A DNA stretch of 29,601 nt from a virus. The DNA is taken from positions 1-29,601 of the IMG/VR virus record IMGVR_UViG_3300024267_000019; one strand, 5' to 3'. Position 1 is the stretch's first letter. Every line of letters starts with the position of its first letter. Shown one piece after another: positions 1 through 6,969 of the stretch. Made by a program: the position numbers and the translations under genes. Under the pieces are notes generated by a model. That model saw only the letters and a program-made list of their open reading frames with translations, was not told where the DNA came from and did no database searches.

Positions 1-217
1 TTATTTATAATCTTATATTCAAATAAATAAATAATATTAACAATAGTAAATAAATTTAAAAATAATATAATTTTATGATATTATATTTATATACTACATT
101 TGTTAATAACAACATTTTATTTATATTTTAAATAGTTATATATTTAACATATAATTAAATTATCTTTCCCATAAAGTATTTTTTTAGTTTTGTTTTTTTT
201 TTATCATTTGCATTAAG

Positions 218-246
218 AAGGAGGGTATAAAAACTCTCCTTTTTTA
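218..246 (+). terminator. Rho-independent terminator upstream of the early operon
   Basis: A nine-base-pair stem with one G-T pair (218-226 with 233-241) and a six-base loop is followed by a T run through about 245. It reads rightward, so it should end transcription arriving from genes to the left of the window. There is no A run on its left side, so it is probably not bidirectional. Confidence 0.7.
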
Positions 247-247
247 A

Positions 248-295
248 TTTTAACATTTATTTAACACTTTTTTATTTTATTATAATATACTTTTG
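248..295 (+). promoter_or_regulatory. Putative early promoter with paired TTAACA boxes
   Basis: TACTTTTG at 288-295 fits the Bacteroidota -7 box TANNTTTG and sits 16 bases before the ATG at 312. Two TTAACA words at 250-255 and 261-266 are spaced exactly 11 bases apart, about one helical turn, in the -33 region. There is no TTG at the expected -33 position, so the promoter is weaker than the one at 10127. The same 11-base TTAACA pair recurs upstream of the gene at 3408. Promoter activity is inferred. Confidence 0.45.
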
Positions 296-311
296 CTAAA
301 ACTTATAAATT

Positions 312-467
312 ATGAAAGTAAACAATTCAGTATGGGATGCATTAAAATCTACGATTGAGATGCATACAAATCAAGACCATAACATTACAGATGTGTCAAT
401 TAACTATCAAGTAAAAGAAACTGATGGTGTTAAAAATATTTTAAAATTAAATGTAACAATAGATTAA
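312..467 (+). CDS. Small hypothetical protein, 51 aa
   Basis: This 51-residue frame starts at an ATG shortly after the terminator and TACTTTTG box, and ends three bases before the ATG of the ERF gene. It begins MKVNNSVWDALKST and has no recognisable domain. The position as first gene of a tight operon and the AT-rich codon use like its neighbours support it as real. Function is unknown. Confidence 0.6.
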   Translation: MKVNNSVWDALKSTIEMHTNQDHNITDVSINYQVKETDGVKNILKLNVTID

Positions 468-470
468 ATT

Positions 471-1004
471 ATGGAAAAATTAAGAAAGATTCAAGCCGAA
501 TTAAAAGCACCAAAAAACCAAAGAAACAATTTTGGAAAGTACAACTATAGAAGTTGTGAAGATATTTTAGAAGCAGTTAAACCTCTGCTAGATAAATACA
601 AATGTACATTAACAATCTCTGATGAAGTAAGAGAAGTATGTGGCGTATTGTTTGTTGAAGCAATGGCGTTTATATCTGATGGTAAAGATTCAGTACATAC
701 TAAAGCACAAGCTGGTATAGATCCAAACAGAAAAGGAATGGACATAGCGCAGTCTTTTGGTAGTTCAAGTAGTTATGCACGTAAGTATTGTTTAAATGGT
801 TTATTTTTGATTGATGATACAAAAGATGCTGATTCTACAAACACACATGGAAAAGGTGCTAAATCAACTGAAAAGAGTTGGTTAAATAAAGATACTGCTG
901 AATTTAAGAAAGTACAGACATACTTAAAAGGTGGAGGTAACATTTCTAAAGTTGAAGAAAAGTACAGAATATCAAAAGAAGTAAAAGAACTATTAACTAA
1001 ATAA
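471..1004 (+). CDS. erf: ERF-family single-strand annealing recombinase
   Basis: Likely a phage DNA single-strand annealing protein of the ERF superfamily, which anneals complementary strands during recombination and genome circularisation. Of 177 residues, about 1-115 carry the family pattern: an N-terminal helix with QAELKAPK, then NFGKYNYRS near residues 20-28, an EAVKPLL helix, and a conserved C-terminal GSSSSYARKYCLNGLFLI block near 97-114 ending in an acidic DD. After a linker, residues 130-177 form a small charged tail of unknown role. It lies in the early operon with an SSB-like gene (1467), and a RecE-like exonuclease is at 8362. Together these would make a RecET/Redαβ-like set. The family assignment is secure; the exact biochemical role is inferred. 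Confidence 0.88.
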   Translation: MEKLRKIQAELKAPKNQRNNFGKYNYRSCEDILEAVKPLLDKYKCTLTISDEVREVCGVLFVEAMAFISDGKDSVHTKAQAGIDPNRKGMDIAQSFGSSSSYARKYCLNGLFLIDDTKDADSTNTHGKGAKSTEKSWLNKDTAEFKKVQTYLKGGGNISKVEEKYRISKEVKELLTK

Positions 1005-1013
1005 ACATAAATT

Positions 1014-1307
1014 ATGATACAATTACCAACAGAAGCAGACGTAATAAATTTGATTGGTTTTGAAACACCTTTAAAATTTGAATTTATATCAGATGGTATA
1101 TTTACTTTTAAAACAGTAATACCAAATCAAAAAGATGATATAATATTTTATGAGATAGAGTTTTTTAGCAATCCAGATAAATCTTTAGATTTCTTTGCTT
1201 ATGATACTTTTTCAAACTTTTTATTGAAATATCAAATACATACAGTAAGTGCTATAAACGAATCAAAAAACACAAAAACAGAGATATATTTTAAAACTTA
1301 TGAATAG
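1014..1307 (+). CDS. Hypothetical protein, 97 aa
   Basis: The product is 97 residues, rich in Phe, Ile and acidic residues, with no signal peptide and no motif I recognise. The pattern of alternating hydrophobic and polar residues (for example FEFISDGIFTFKTVI) suggests a small beta-rich soluble protein. It lies nine bases after the ERF gene and overlaps the next small gene by eight bases, so it is probably co-translated in the recombination operon. Function is unknown. Confidence 0.7.
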   Translation: MIQLPTEADVINLIGFETPLKFEFISDGIFTFKTVIPNQKDDIIFYEIEFFSNPDKSLDFFAYDTFSNFLLKYQIHTVSAINESKNTKTEIYFKTYE

Positions 1308-1446
1308 TATAGAATTAAAACCAACAGAAAACAAAGACTATTACAGACTATTTTTAAATGGAGTAGATGTAACTGGCGAACAAGAAAGAAGTGTATTTAG
1401 ACACATTATAGGTGTTATTGATAACGGAATTACAACTGGATTATAA
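1300..1446 (+). CDS. Small hypothetical protein, 48 aa
   Basis: A 48-residue frame starts at an ATG that overlaps the last codons of the 1014 gene, and stops 20 bases before the SSB-like gene. It reads MNSIELKPTENKDYYRLFLNG and ends NGITTGL. It looks like a compact single-domain protein with a beta-hairpin flavour. No family is recognised. The tight overlap on the left and similar codon use support it. Confidence 0.6.
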   Translation: MNSIELKPTENKDYYRLFLNGVDVTGEQERSVFRHIIGVIDNGITTGL

Positions 1447-1466
1447 ATTTAAAAACAAGTAAAATT

Positions 1467-1841
1467 ATGAGTGCAAACAAAAGTTATTTATTAGGTGATG
1501 TTGAATTAAGATTAGATGAAATTAAAAAATTATCTCAATATTTTGAAGACATCTTAACATACAATTCACAAAGAGAATTAGTACCAAAAAAAGATGAAAA
1601 TGGTAAAGCATTTAAAAAATTAAAATTAAACTTTTCTATTTTTGAAGAAGGTAACTACGGACAAAATGTTTCTTTTACAATTCCTCAAACAAAGGAACAA
1701 AGAGATAATGGAGAAAAGAAAAGGTATGTTGCCAATGGTAAAATTTACTATGCATCAGACAACTTACAATCTTTTGTTCAAAAGTCAGAAGCAAAAGCAG
1801 AGAAAGCAACACCAGTTGCAGCAGATGATTTGCCATTTTAA
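1467..1841 (+). CDS. SSB-like single-stranded DNA-binding protein
   Basis: This 124-residue protein ends in an acidic tip, ADDLPF, matching the C-terminal interaction tail of bacterial and phage SSB proteins (D-D-[IL]-P-F) that docks recombination and replication partners. The body (residues about 1-100) has Lys-rich and aromatic strands and a low-complexity Ala/Lys/Glu linker at about 105-117 before the tip, the typical SSB layout of binding domain, linker and tail. The OB domain is divergent from E. coli SSB and I recognise it mainly from the tail, so other ssDNA-binding folds are possible. It lies in the same operon as the ERF annealing protein and is followed directly by a terminator. Confidence 0.7.
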   Translation: MSANKSYLLGDVELRLDEIKKLSQYFEDILTYNSQRELVPKKDENGKAFKKLKLNFSIFEEGNYGQNVSFTIPQTKEQRDNGEKKRYVANGKIYYASDNLQSFVQKSEAKAEKATPVAADDLPF

Positions 1842-1849
1842 ATTATAAG

Positions 1850-1875
1850 GGAGGTTTAAAAGCCTCCTTTTTTTT
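1850..1875 (+). terminator. Rho-independent terminator after the SSB-like gene
   Basis: GGAGG at 1850-1854 pairs with CCTCC at 1863-1867 around an eight-base loop, followed by eight T (1868-1875). It ends the first early transcription unit or attenuates into the genes that follow. Confidence 0.8.
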
Positions 1876-1898
1876 ATTTTAAATTTAATAACAAAAAA

Positions 1899-2084
1899 AT
1901 GAATTACAAAAAAATTGATAATATTGAAGTTGATGGAATAGATACAAAAGACTATCCAGATTTTTGCGATGCTTTTATAGTAAGCGCTGACTATAATGGC
2001 AAACCAATGACAAACAAGCAAATTGATAAGCTAAATGAAGATACTGATTTTGTTTATGAATGTGTAAATAATAATTTATTTTAA
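1899..2084 (+). CDS. Hypothetical protein, 61 aa
   Basis: A 61-residue acidic protein starting after an A-rich leader (ACAAAAAAATG) typical of this genome. The sequence has a DYPDFCDAFI stretch and a predicted second helix near KQIDKLNEDTDFVYECV. This layout recurs in short proteins from many phages of unknown role. It follows a terminator, so it may be transcribed by read-through or from its own promoter; no clear promoter is seen in the 24-base gap. Confidence 0.65.
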   Translation: MNYKKIDNIEVDGIDTKDYPDFCDAFIVSADYNGKPMTNKQIDKLNEDTDFVYECVNNNLF

Positions 2085-2095
2085 TTTAAAAATAA

Positions 2096-2527
2096 ATGTG
2101 GAATTATAAAGGAAAAAGAATAAAATCAAAAAAAGATTTACCAGCAGATGCTATTGGTTTTGTTTATAGAATATTTAATAGACAGACAGAGCAAGTTTAT
2201 ATTGGTAAAAAAATACTACTTAATAAACGTACTAGAAAACCTCTTAAGGGCTATAAACGTAAAAGAATAGATTATATTGAGAGTAACTGGATGAAATACA
2301 CTGGTAGCAATAAGGAAACAAAAGATTGGGACATAAAACATTGTTATAGAGAAATTATGTATATTTGCTATAATAAAACAATGATGAGTTATTATGAAAC
2401 AAAACTACAGTTTACTGAAAACGTTTTAGAAAATGATAAATTCTCAAATGATAATATACTTGGTAAATATTACAAGAAAAAAATACAAAAATATATAGAT
2501 GACGAAAAAAACAAAAATACTAGATGA
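2096..2527 (+). CDS. SegE-like GIY-YIG endonuclease
   Basis: The product (143 aa) matches the small SegE-like GIY-YIG nucleases found in T4-like and marine phages. Residues 21-41 hold the GFVYRIF and VYIGKK halves of the GIY-YIG motif. A basic stretch spans residues 39-57, the ESNWMKYTGSNKE block covers about 62-74, and YYETK at 99-103 supplies the expected catalytic Glu (E101). Such proteins are often free-standing homing endonucleases or act in host DNA degradation. It overlaps the start of the following ATPase by 29 bases. The family call is strong; whether it is a mobile homing gene cannot be told from one genome. Confidence 0.82.
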   Translation: MWNYKGKRIKSKKDLPADAIGFVYRIFNRQTEQVYIGKKILLNKRTRKPLKGYKRKRIDYIESNWMKYTGSNKETKDWDIKHCYREIMYICYNKTMMSYYETKLQFTENVLENDKFSNDNILGKYYKKKIQKYIDDEKNKNTR

Positions 2528-3350
2528 TGATACAAAAAGAATGTTTATGCAACTTATGGAGGATGATGCATATGTTGATATTAGTGAAGATGTTAAATAC
2601 CCACCAGTTGCAATAAGTTGTGGTACTTACAATGACATAAATCATAATGGAGATGTTGTAGAATATCATATACCAATTGGTACATACGGAAATTTCAGCT
2701 TTATCCAAGCACCACCAAAAAGTATGAAATCATTTTTTTCTAGTTTACTTGTATCAGCATATCAAAGTGATTCAAATAAATATAGTGGCTTATTAAAAGG
2801 ACATAGAAAAGGTAGAAATATAATTCATTTTGATACAGAGCAAGGAAAGTTTCATTGTCAAAAAGTTTTTCGTAGACCAATTATAATGAATAATATGCCA
2901 AATGATGACAACTATTATACTTATGCTTTAAGAACAATGAGTTATAAAGATAGAGTTTATTTTATTGATTATATTTTAAATGACAAATTAGAAGGAAAAG
3001 ATATTGGTTTAGTTATTATTGATGGAATTGCTGATTTAGTTGCTGATGTAAATAATTTAGAGCAATGTAATGAAATAATACAAAAGCTAATGAGTTGGAC
3101 AGATGAGCTGCAATGTCATATAGTTACAATTATTCATAGTAATTATGGTTCGGACAAACCAACTGGGCATCTTGGTAGTTTTTTAGAGAAAAAAGCAGAA
3201 ACACAAATTAAGTTAGAAAAGAATGGAGTTAATCAAGGTTGGATAACTGTTGAATGTAAAAGAAGTAGGAACAAAGGTTTTGAAAATTTTAGTTTTACAA
3301 TAAACGAAAATGGATTACCAGAATTTGTAGATAATGATTACCAATTTTAA
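2499..3350 (+). CDS. RecA-fold (AAA_25/RepA-like) ATPase
   Basis: A 283-residue protein with the layout of RecA-fold ATPases of the RepA/AAA_25 type, used by phages as helicase or recombination ATPases. The P-loop region at about 71-80 reads APPKSMKSFF: Lys77-Ser78 are kept but the usual Walker A glycines are replaced by Ala71 and Met76. A Walker B strand IGLVIIDGIADLV lies near 168-180, followed by a sensor-like VTIIHSNYGSDKPTGHLGS segment near 205-224. The start at 2499 overlaps the GIY-YIG gene; Met15 at 2541 would remove the overlap. Placement after the recombination genes suggests DNA replication or recombination. No primase or DNA polymerase is adjacent. Confidence 0.72.
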   Translation: MTKKTKILDDDTKRMFMQLMEDDAYVDISEDVKYPPVAISCGTYNDINHNGDVVEYHIPIGTYGNFSFIQAPPKSMKSFFSSLLVSAYQSDSNKYSGLLKGHRKGRNIIHFDTEQGKFHCQKVFRRPIIMNNMPNDDNYYTYALRTMSYKDRVYFIDYILNDKLEGKDIGLVIIDGIADLVADVNNLEQCNEIIQKLMSWTDELQCHIVTIIHSNYGSDKPTGHLGSFLEKKAETQIKLEKNGVNQGWITVECKRSRNKGFENFSFTINENGLPEFVDNDYQF

Positions 3351-3364
3351 CATAATTTTAACAT
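3345..3364 (+). promoter_or_regulatory. Tandem TTTTAACAT boxes, 11-base period
   Basis: TTTTAACAT occurs at 3345-3353 and again at 3356-3364, so the TTAACA cores are exactly 11 bases apart. This repeats the arrangement at 250-266. The pair overlaps the stop codon of the ATPase and lies 44 bases upstream of the next gene, where a TATTTTAA (3380-3387) could be a weak -7 element. I infer a regulatory protein-binding site or promoter element. Confidence 0.4.
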
Positions 3365-3407
3365 TTTATAATATAAAAATATTTTAATTTTAAAAAAAAC
3401 AAAAAAA

Positions 3408-3671
3408 ATGAATATATTAAAAAAAGCAAACGAAATAATTAACAAAAGATCTGAAGAAAAAGAAAGAATGTATGGTCCTTTTGAAGAAGGTATGGAAAGA
3501 ACAGCTATGATAGCAAAAGGATGTACTGGTAAAGACATAACAGCTAGAGATGTATATTTAATACTTGTAGCTTTAAAGTTGTCAAGACAATCTTATTCAC
3601 ACAAAGAAGATAATTTACTTGATGCGGTAGCTTATCTAGGTTCATTAAATGATTATTTAAATAAACAATAA
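3408..3671 (+). CDS. DUF6378-like phage protein
   Basis: The 87-residue helical protein resembles DUF6378, a small phage family with the pattern YG-x-F near the N-terminus, an IT-x-(R/E)DV helix, and a C-terminal K-x-DNLLDAVAYLGSL helix. Those elements appear here at about residues 22-25, 43-49 and 68-79. The paired acidic residues in the last helix recall the all-alpha NTP pyrophosphatase (MazG) architecture, but the function of the family is unknown. It is the first gene after the TTAACA pair and an A-rich leader, and precedes the modification cluster by 11 bases, so it may be co-transcribed with it. Confidence 0.65.
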   Translation: MNILKKANEIINKRSEEKERMYGPFEEGMERTAMIAKGCTGKDITARDVYLILVALKLSRQSYSHKEDNLLDAVAYLGSLNDYLNKQ

Positions 3672-3682
3672 AAACAATAAAG

Positions 3683-4594
3683 ATGAAAAAAATAGGTATA
3701 GTAGGGATTGTAAGTAATCCAGCTAAAAGATTAAATAGCCATAATGGTGGTTATACATTAGTACTTAAAAATATTTTTAAAGCAGATATTTTAACTCATA
3801 AAGATGATTGGGATCAATACGAAGAATTAATTGTATCAGAAGGAGTAAATTATAGAGAAAATGTATTTAATTTCTTTGGAGGTGTTCAAGATGAAGTATT
3901 TATTAGACTTAAAAAATTAAATGATTTTAAAGGTAAAACTTTTTGTGTTAATATACCTATAGATTATAATATTATTATAAATAAAAGAAAAGAATTAAAA
4001 GGTCTTCATTGTAATAAAATACCTACAGTATTAAAAATAGATGATATTAATAATAAGTTAATATTAGGAGATAGCCATAGTATATCTGTTTATAAACAAG
4101 GTTACTCTATAAGTAGAAACGACGGTAAAACTTTAAATGGTTTTTTAAATATAGGTTTAAAAAATTATATACATGAAGGTGTTGATGATCTTATTTTTTA
4201 TGCTGGTAATATAGATATTAGATTTCATGTACATAGATTTAATGGTAGAAAAACCGTGGTTGATCTTATAAAAAGATTATTTGAGCAATTAATAGATTTA
4301 AATATTAATAAAATAACTTTAGTTTCTTTATTACCTATTGAAGATGAGTCTAGAAAATTACCTAAAACTGGTCTATATAAAAATAAAAAGTTTTACGGAT
4401 CTAAAGAAGATAGAACTTACTACGTTAAAGAGTTTAATAGTTTATTAAAAAGAGGTTGTAATCATTATGGTTATAATTTAATAGAATGGGATTTTGATTA
4501 TGATAAAGGTTTGAGTTTTGATGACATGGAATCAAGACAATCTGTTCATTTAAGACCAAGTAGTTATAAATATATAAATGATTTACAATGTTAG
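3683..4594 (+). CDS. Two-domain protein with SGNH/GDSL-like C-terminal region
   Basis: Of 303 residues, about 1-110 form an N-terminal alpha/beta domain of unknown type. Residues about 122-303 resemble an SGNH hydrolase: block I LILGDSHS with Asp130-Ser131 after a hydrophobic strand, a block III-like YAGNID at 173-178 (Gly175, Asn176), and a late SVHLRPSSYKY with His289 as the probable catalytic His. The Asp normally three residues before that His is absent, which makes catalysis uncertain. SGNH enzymes cleave esters and acyl or sugar groups. It starts the cluster 3683-8362 and overlaps the next gene by seven bases, so it is likely to act with the base-modification enzymes. The substrate cannot be guessed from sequence. 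Confidence 0.55.
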   Translation: MKKIGIVGIVSNPAKRLNSHNGGYTLVLKNIFKADILTHKDDWDQYEELIVSEGVNYRENVFNFFGGVQDEVFIRLKKLNDFKGKTFCVNIPIDYNIIINKRKELKGLHCNKIPTVLKIDDINNKLILGDSHSISVYKQGYSISRNDGKTLNGFLNIGLKNYIHEGVDDLIFYAGNIDIRFHVHRFNGRKTVVDLIKRLFEQLIDLNINKITLVSLLPIEDESRKLPKTGLYKNKKFYGSKEDRTYYVKEFNSLLKRGCNHYGYNLIEWDFDYDKGLSFDDMESRQSVHLRPSSYKYINDLQC

Positions 4595-5499
4595 AACAAT
4601 TTAAAGATTATTATAGCAAAGCTAAAAAAATGCAAGAATATAAATATGAACATGTTAAATGGAATGAAAACGATGTTAATGATGATTTAGTATGGAATAT
4701 ACCAATATACGATGTAGTTAATAGAAAATATGCGGCATTTAGTAGCTTGTTAGAAGCTGTTAAGAAAAAAGATAAAGACCCTAAAGGTAATGGTAAGTAT
4801 TTTTTAAATATAGAAGATAGATTAACTGATGAAAATTTTATAAAGTTATCTTATTTATTTAGATTATGTGGTTCTGGGATTAATTACAAACCTAAAAAAG
4901 ATAATGAGTCTCCTTTTAAAACACATGGTTTTGGTAATTTTTGGATAGTAAATGAATTATCAAGAGGATTTACATTTGCATCTGATTGGATTAGAGTAAT
5001 GCCTGATTCAAGATTTTGCGATGTTAAAGGTTACTTACTCCCTATGATAAAAGGTGGTTTACATTTATTTATTTATAATAAATCAGAACAGTTAATGAAT
5101 CATCTTATAGATTATCTCTACAAAGGAGATAAAAAAGGTATTAAAGATGTTGTTGATTATGGTAACGAATGGTTAATAAGTAAAGGTTTTAAAAGACAAA
5201 AATTTGTTTTGACTGCTTTTGCTATGGATATGGCTGAATATTTTCCTGAGTTAGTAGATCGAGATAGTACAGTTTATATTGGTTCTAATGCTAAAAAATG
5301 TTTAAAATTAATATTACCAAATAAAAAACATGACGATGCGTTAGAGATGTTGTGTGATATAACTGGTGGCTTTTCAAAACCTTATGATATGGAAGATGTT
5401 GCTTGCGACTTTATAAGGTATATAGAAAACTTTCAATCTAAAGAACATATAGAATTAAATAATGGAATAATATATAAAAATAATATAAAATGTTTATAA
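4588..5499 (+). CDS. Putative alpha-glutamyl/putrescinyl-thymine pyrophosphorylase-like protein
   Basis: A 303-residue, mainly helical protein. The region at about 88-135 has LFRLCGSGINYKP followed by THGFGNFWIVNEL and a SDWIRVM helix. This resembles the helical, DNA-glycosylase-like fold proteins called alpha-glutamyl/putrescinyl-thymine pyrophosphorylases (aGPT-PPlases). In phages with hypermodified thymine, those replace the pyrophosphate on a 5-hydroxymethyl-dU base in DNA by an amine or amino acid. I assign it from remembered motif shape and from its neighbours, so it is a moderate call; an uncharacterised glycosylase-fold protein is the alternative. It overlaps the genes on both sides, indicating tight translational coupling with the SGNH-like and PLP genes. 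No hydroxymethyl-dU DNA kinase, normally needed to prime the base, is seen in this window. Confidence 0.45.
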   Translation: MLEQFKDYYSKAKKMQEYKYEHVKWNENDVNDDLVWNIPIYDVVNRKYAAFSSLLEAVKKKDKDPKGNGKYFLNIEDRLTDENFIKLSYLFRLCGSGINYKPKKDNESPFKTHGFGNFWIVNELSRGFTFASDWIRVMPDSRFCDVKGYLLPMIKGGLHLFIYNKSEQLMNHLIDYLYKGDKKGIKDVVDYGNEWLISKGFKRQKFVLTAFAMDMAEYFPELVDRDSTVYIGSNAKKCLKLILPNKKHDDALEMLCDITGGFSKPYDMEDVACDFIRYIENFQSKEHIELNNGIIYKNNIKCL

Positions 5500-6395
5500 A
5501 TAAACAAACTAAAGTAGAGAATAATGATTTAAAAGGTAAGTCTCTTGATTATTATTTAAAAATAACAGAAGGTTTTAAGTCTTCTTTTAAACATTTTAAT
5601 GTTAAAAACATAAATGGATTTAATGTTATAGATGAATCTAAATCTTGTGAAGTAGGTTACAAAGCTAGATCAGGTGAATTTTTCATACAACATTTAGTTG
5701 ATCAAGGTGTTAAAGAATTAGTATACGTACAGCCAAGAAGAGGTTTCGCTGGTATATCTTTATCTTGGTTATGTAAAAAATATAACTTAGATCTTACTTT
5801 AGTTATGCCATCATCTAAAGAAGTTAGTGATCATCAAGCTTTATGTATTGAGTTAGGAGCTAAGCCTTTATTTGCTAGAATAGCTGCTATGCCAAATGCT
5901 AATTCTTTAGCTAAAAAATATTCTATAGTAACTGGAGCTTACTTTATTCCTTTAGGTTTAAACCATCCTTTAGTAATAGCTGGAGGTGTAAGAAGTATTT
6001 ATGATTATTTTAAAGATAAACAAAAGCCTGAAACAATTTGGAGTGTTATATCTACAGGTGTTTTAAGTAGAACAATGCAAATTGCTTTACCTGGTACTAA
6101 TTTTAAAGCTGTTGCTGTTGCTAGAAATATACAACAAGGTGAATTAGGTATTGCTGATTTTTACTCGTACCATAAAGTTTTTAATAGTAAATCCGATTTA
6201 ATACCTACAGAATTTAATTGTGAAGATTCTTATGATTCTAAAGGTTGGGATTATATTAATAGATATGGTAAAAAAGGTGATTGGTTTTTTAGTGTAGCTG
6301 GTAATGCTAAGCTTCCTAATATAGATAAAAGTAGTATAGACTCTAAAAGAGAATGGAATGATTTAAAAGACTTTAATAAGTATGGAATATATTAA
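5490..6395 (+). CDS. PLP-dependent fold-type II (TrpB/cysteine-synthase-like) enzyme
   Basis: The product (301 aa) has the sequence order of fold-type II pyridoxal-phosphate enzymes such as cysteine synthase, threonine synthase and ACC deaminase. VGYKARSGEFF at 55-65 supplies the probable Schiff-base Lys58. A strand-turn-helix YVQPRRGFAGISLSWLCKK stands in for the usual SGN-x-G carboxylate loop. LTLVMPSSKE follows with the typical VMP, then ELGAKPLFA. WSVISTGVLSRTM near 185-197 matches the phosphate-binding glycine/serine loop position. Such enzymes do beta-substitution, deamination or elimination on amino acids. In phage DNA hypermodification, PLP enzymes tailor an amino-acid group attached to the base. 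It overlaps the genes on both sides of it in the cluster. Confidence 0.72.
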   Translation: MFINKQTKVENNDLKGKSLDYYLKITEGFKSSFKHFNVKNINGFNVIDESKSCEVGYKARSGEFFIQHLVDQGVKELVYVQPRRGFAGISLSWLCKKYNLDLTLVMPSSKEVSDHQALCIELGAKPLFARIAAMPNANSLAKKYSIVTGAYFIPLGLNHPLVIAGGVRSIYDYFKDKQKPETIWSVISTGVLSRTMQIALPGTNFKAVAVARNIQQGELGIADFYSYHKVFNSKSDLIPTEFNCEDSYDSKGWDYINRYGKKGDWFFSVAGNAKLPNIDKSSIDSKREWNDLKDFNKYGIY

Positions 6396-6408
6396 AAACA
6401 AAAACAAT

Positions 6409-6969
6409 ATGAAATACGATTTATTTAGTAGCTTCTTTTACGATAATCAACATTTGTTTAAGAAACATAAGAATGTTAAAACAGGTACTGCTCACGCAGA
6501 TAATATAGCTAAACTTAAAGAATTCTATGATATTAGATTTCCTTATGGACATTGCTTTCCTATAAGTCAATTTATGTTTTATTATTTAGGAGGTTATGGC
6601 TCTGATTACGAATTAAGGTGTATACATAAAATACCTATAAATATAAAAGGTTTTAAATTTTTTACTTCTCATTGGTTTGTACAAAATAAATTAACAAGTG
6701 AGATCATAGATTTATCTAAAGAACAATTTGATAAAGTAATAAATATTGATAATTACTATAAGTTTAGCCGTAAAGCTAATTTTGGTTTCCCTTATTTTTT
6801 TAGAAACGGAGGTAAAAGATATAAAAACACAGTACCAAGTAAACAAGTTATTAATTTATATAAAGAGTTTAGAGAAATTAATATATATTTGTTAAAAGAT
6901 AATAGTAAAATAGATATAAAATCTGAAACATTAGAGTTTTATTTAAAAGAATACGAGAATGGAATTTAA
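6409..6969 (+). CDS. YunG-like Cys-His-Asp protein
   Basis: The 186-residue product has the three-part pattern of YunG-like proteins, a papain/transglutaminase-type arrangement. PYGHCFPISQF gives Cys49, TSHWFVQN gives His88, and EIIDLSKEQF gives Asp101. Cys at a helix start, His in a strand and Asp followed by L-[ST]-x-EQF are what I know from the family, whose function is unknown. An amide-forming or amide-cleaving activity would fit a pathway that attaches amino compounds to DNA. I chose the ATG at 6409 because it follows an A-rich leader (AAAAACAAAAACAAT). An in-frame ATG at 6382 would overlap the PLP gene and add nine residues. It overlaps the next gene by 11 bases. Confidence 0.6.
   Translation: MKYDLFSSFFYDNQHLFKKHKNVKTGTAHADNIAKLKEFYDIRFPYGHCFPISQFMFYYLGGYGSDYELRCIHKIPINIKGFKFFTSHWFVQNKLTSEIIDLSKEQFDKVINIDNYYKFSRKANFGFPYFFRNGGKRYKNTVPSKQVINLYKEFREINIYLLKDNSKIDIKSETLEFYLKEYENGI

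Larger units (their letters stand above)
1..311. other. Non-coding AT-rich leader region
   Basis: I find no supportable gene here on either strand. The stretch is extremely AT-rich and contains several TTAACA/TGTTAA words (37-42, 101-106, 144-149, 250-255, 261-266), a rho-independent terminator at 218-246 and a promoter-like TACTTTTG at 288-295. It separates the early operon starting at 312 from whatever lies upstream. The composition and the repeated words would suit a replication origin or control region, but nothing seen proves that. Confidence 0.6.

Noticed and set aside
95-102. TACATTTG resembling a -7 promoter box
   Set aside because: There is no TTG about 19 bases upstream, the region is random-looking AT-rich DNA, and a terminator at 218 would stop any transcript before a gene.
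1642-1848. Plus-strand open frame of 68 codons inside the SSB-like gene
   Set aside because: It is the +1 frame of a well-supported gene and is a Lys/Gln-rich low-complexity product without its own leader.
4588-5499. Reading the 4588 product as an ordinary DNA repair glycosylase
   Set aside because: No helix-hairpin-helix GPG-D or iron-sulfur Cys cluster is visible, and the neighbours point to base modification. Kept as an alternative only.
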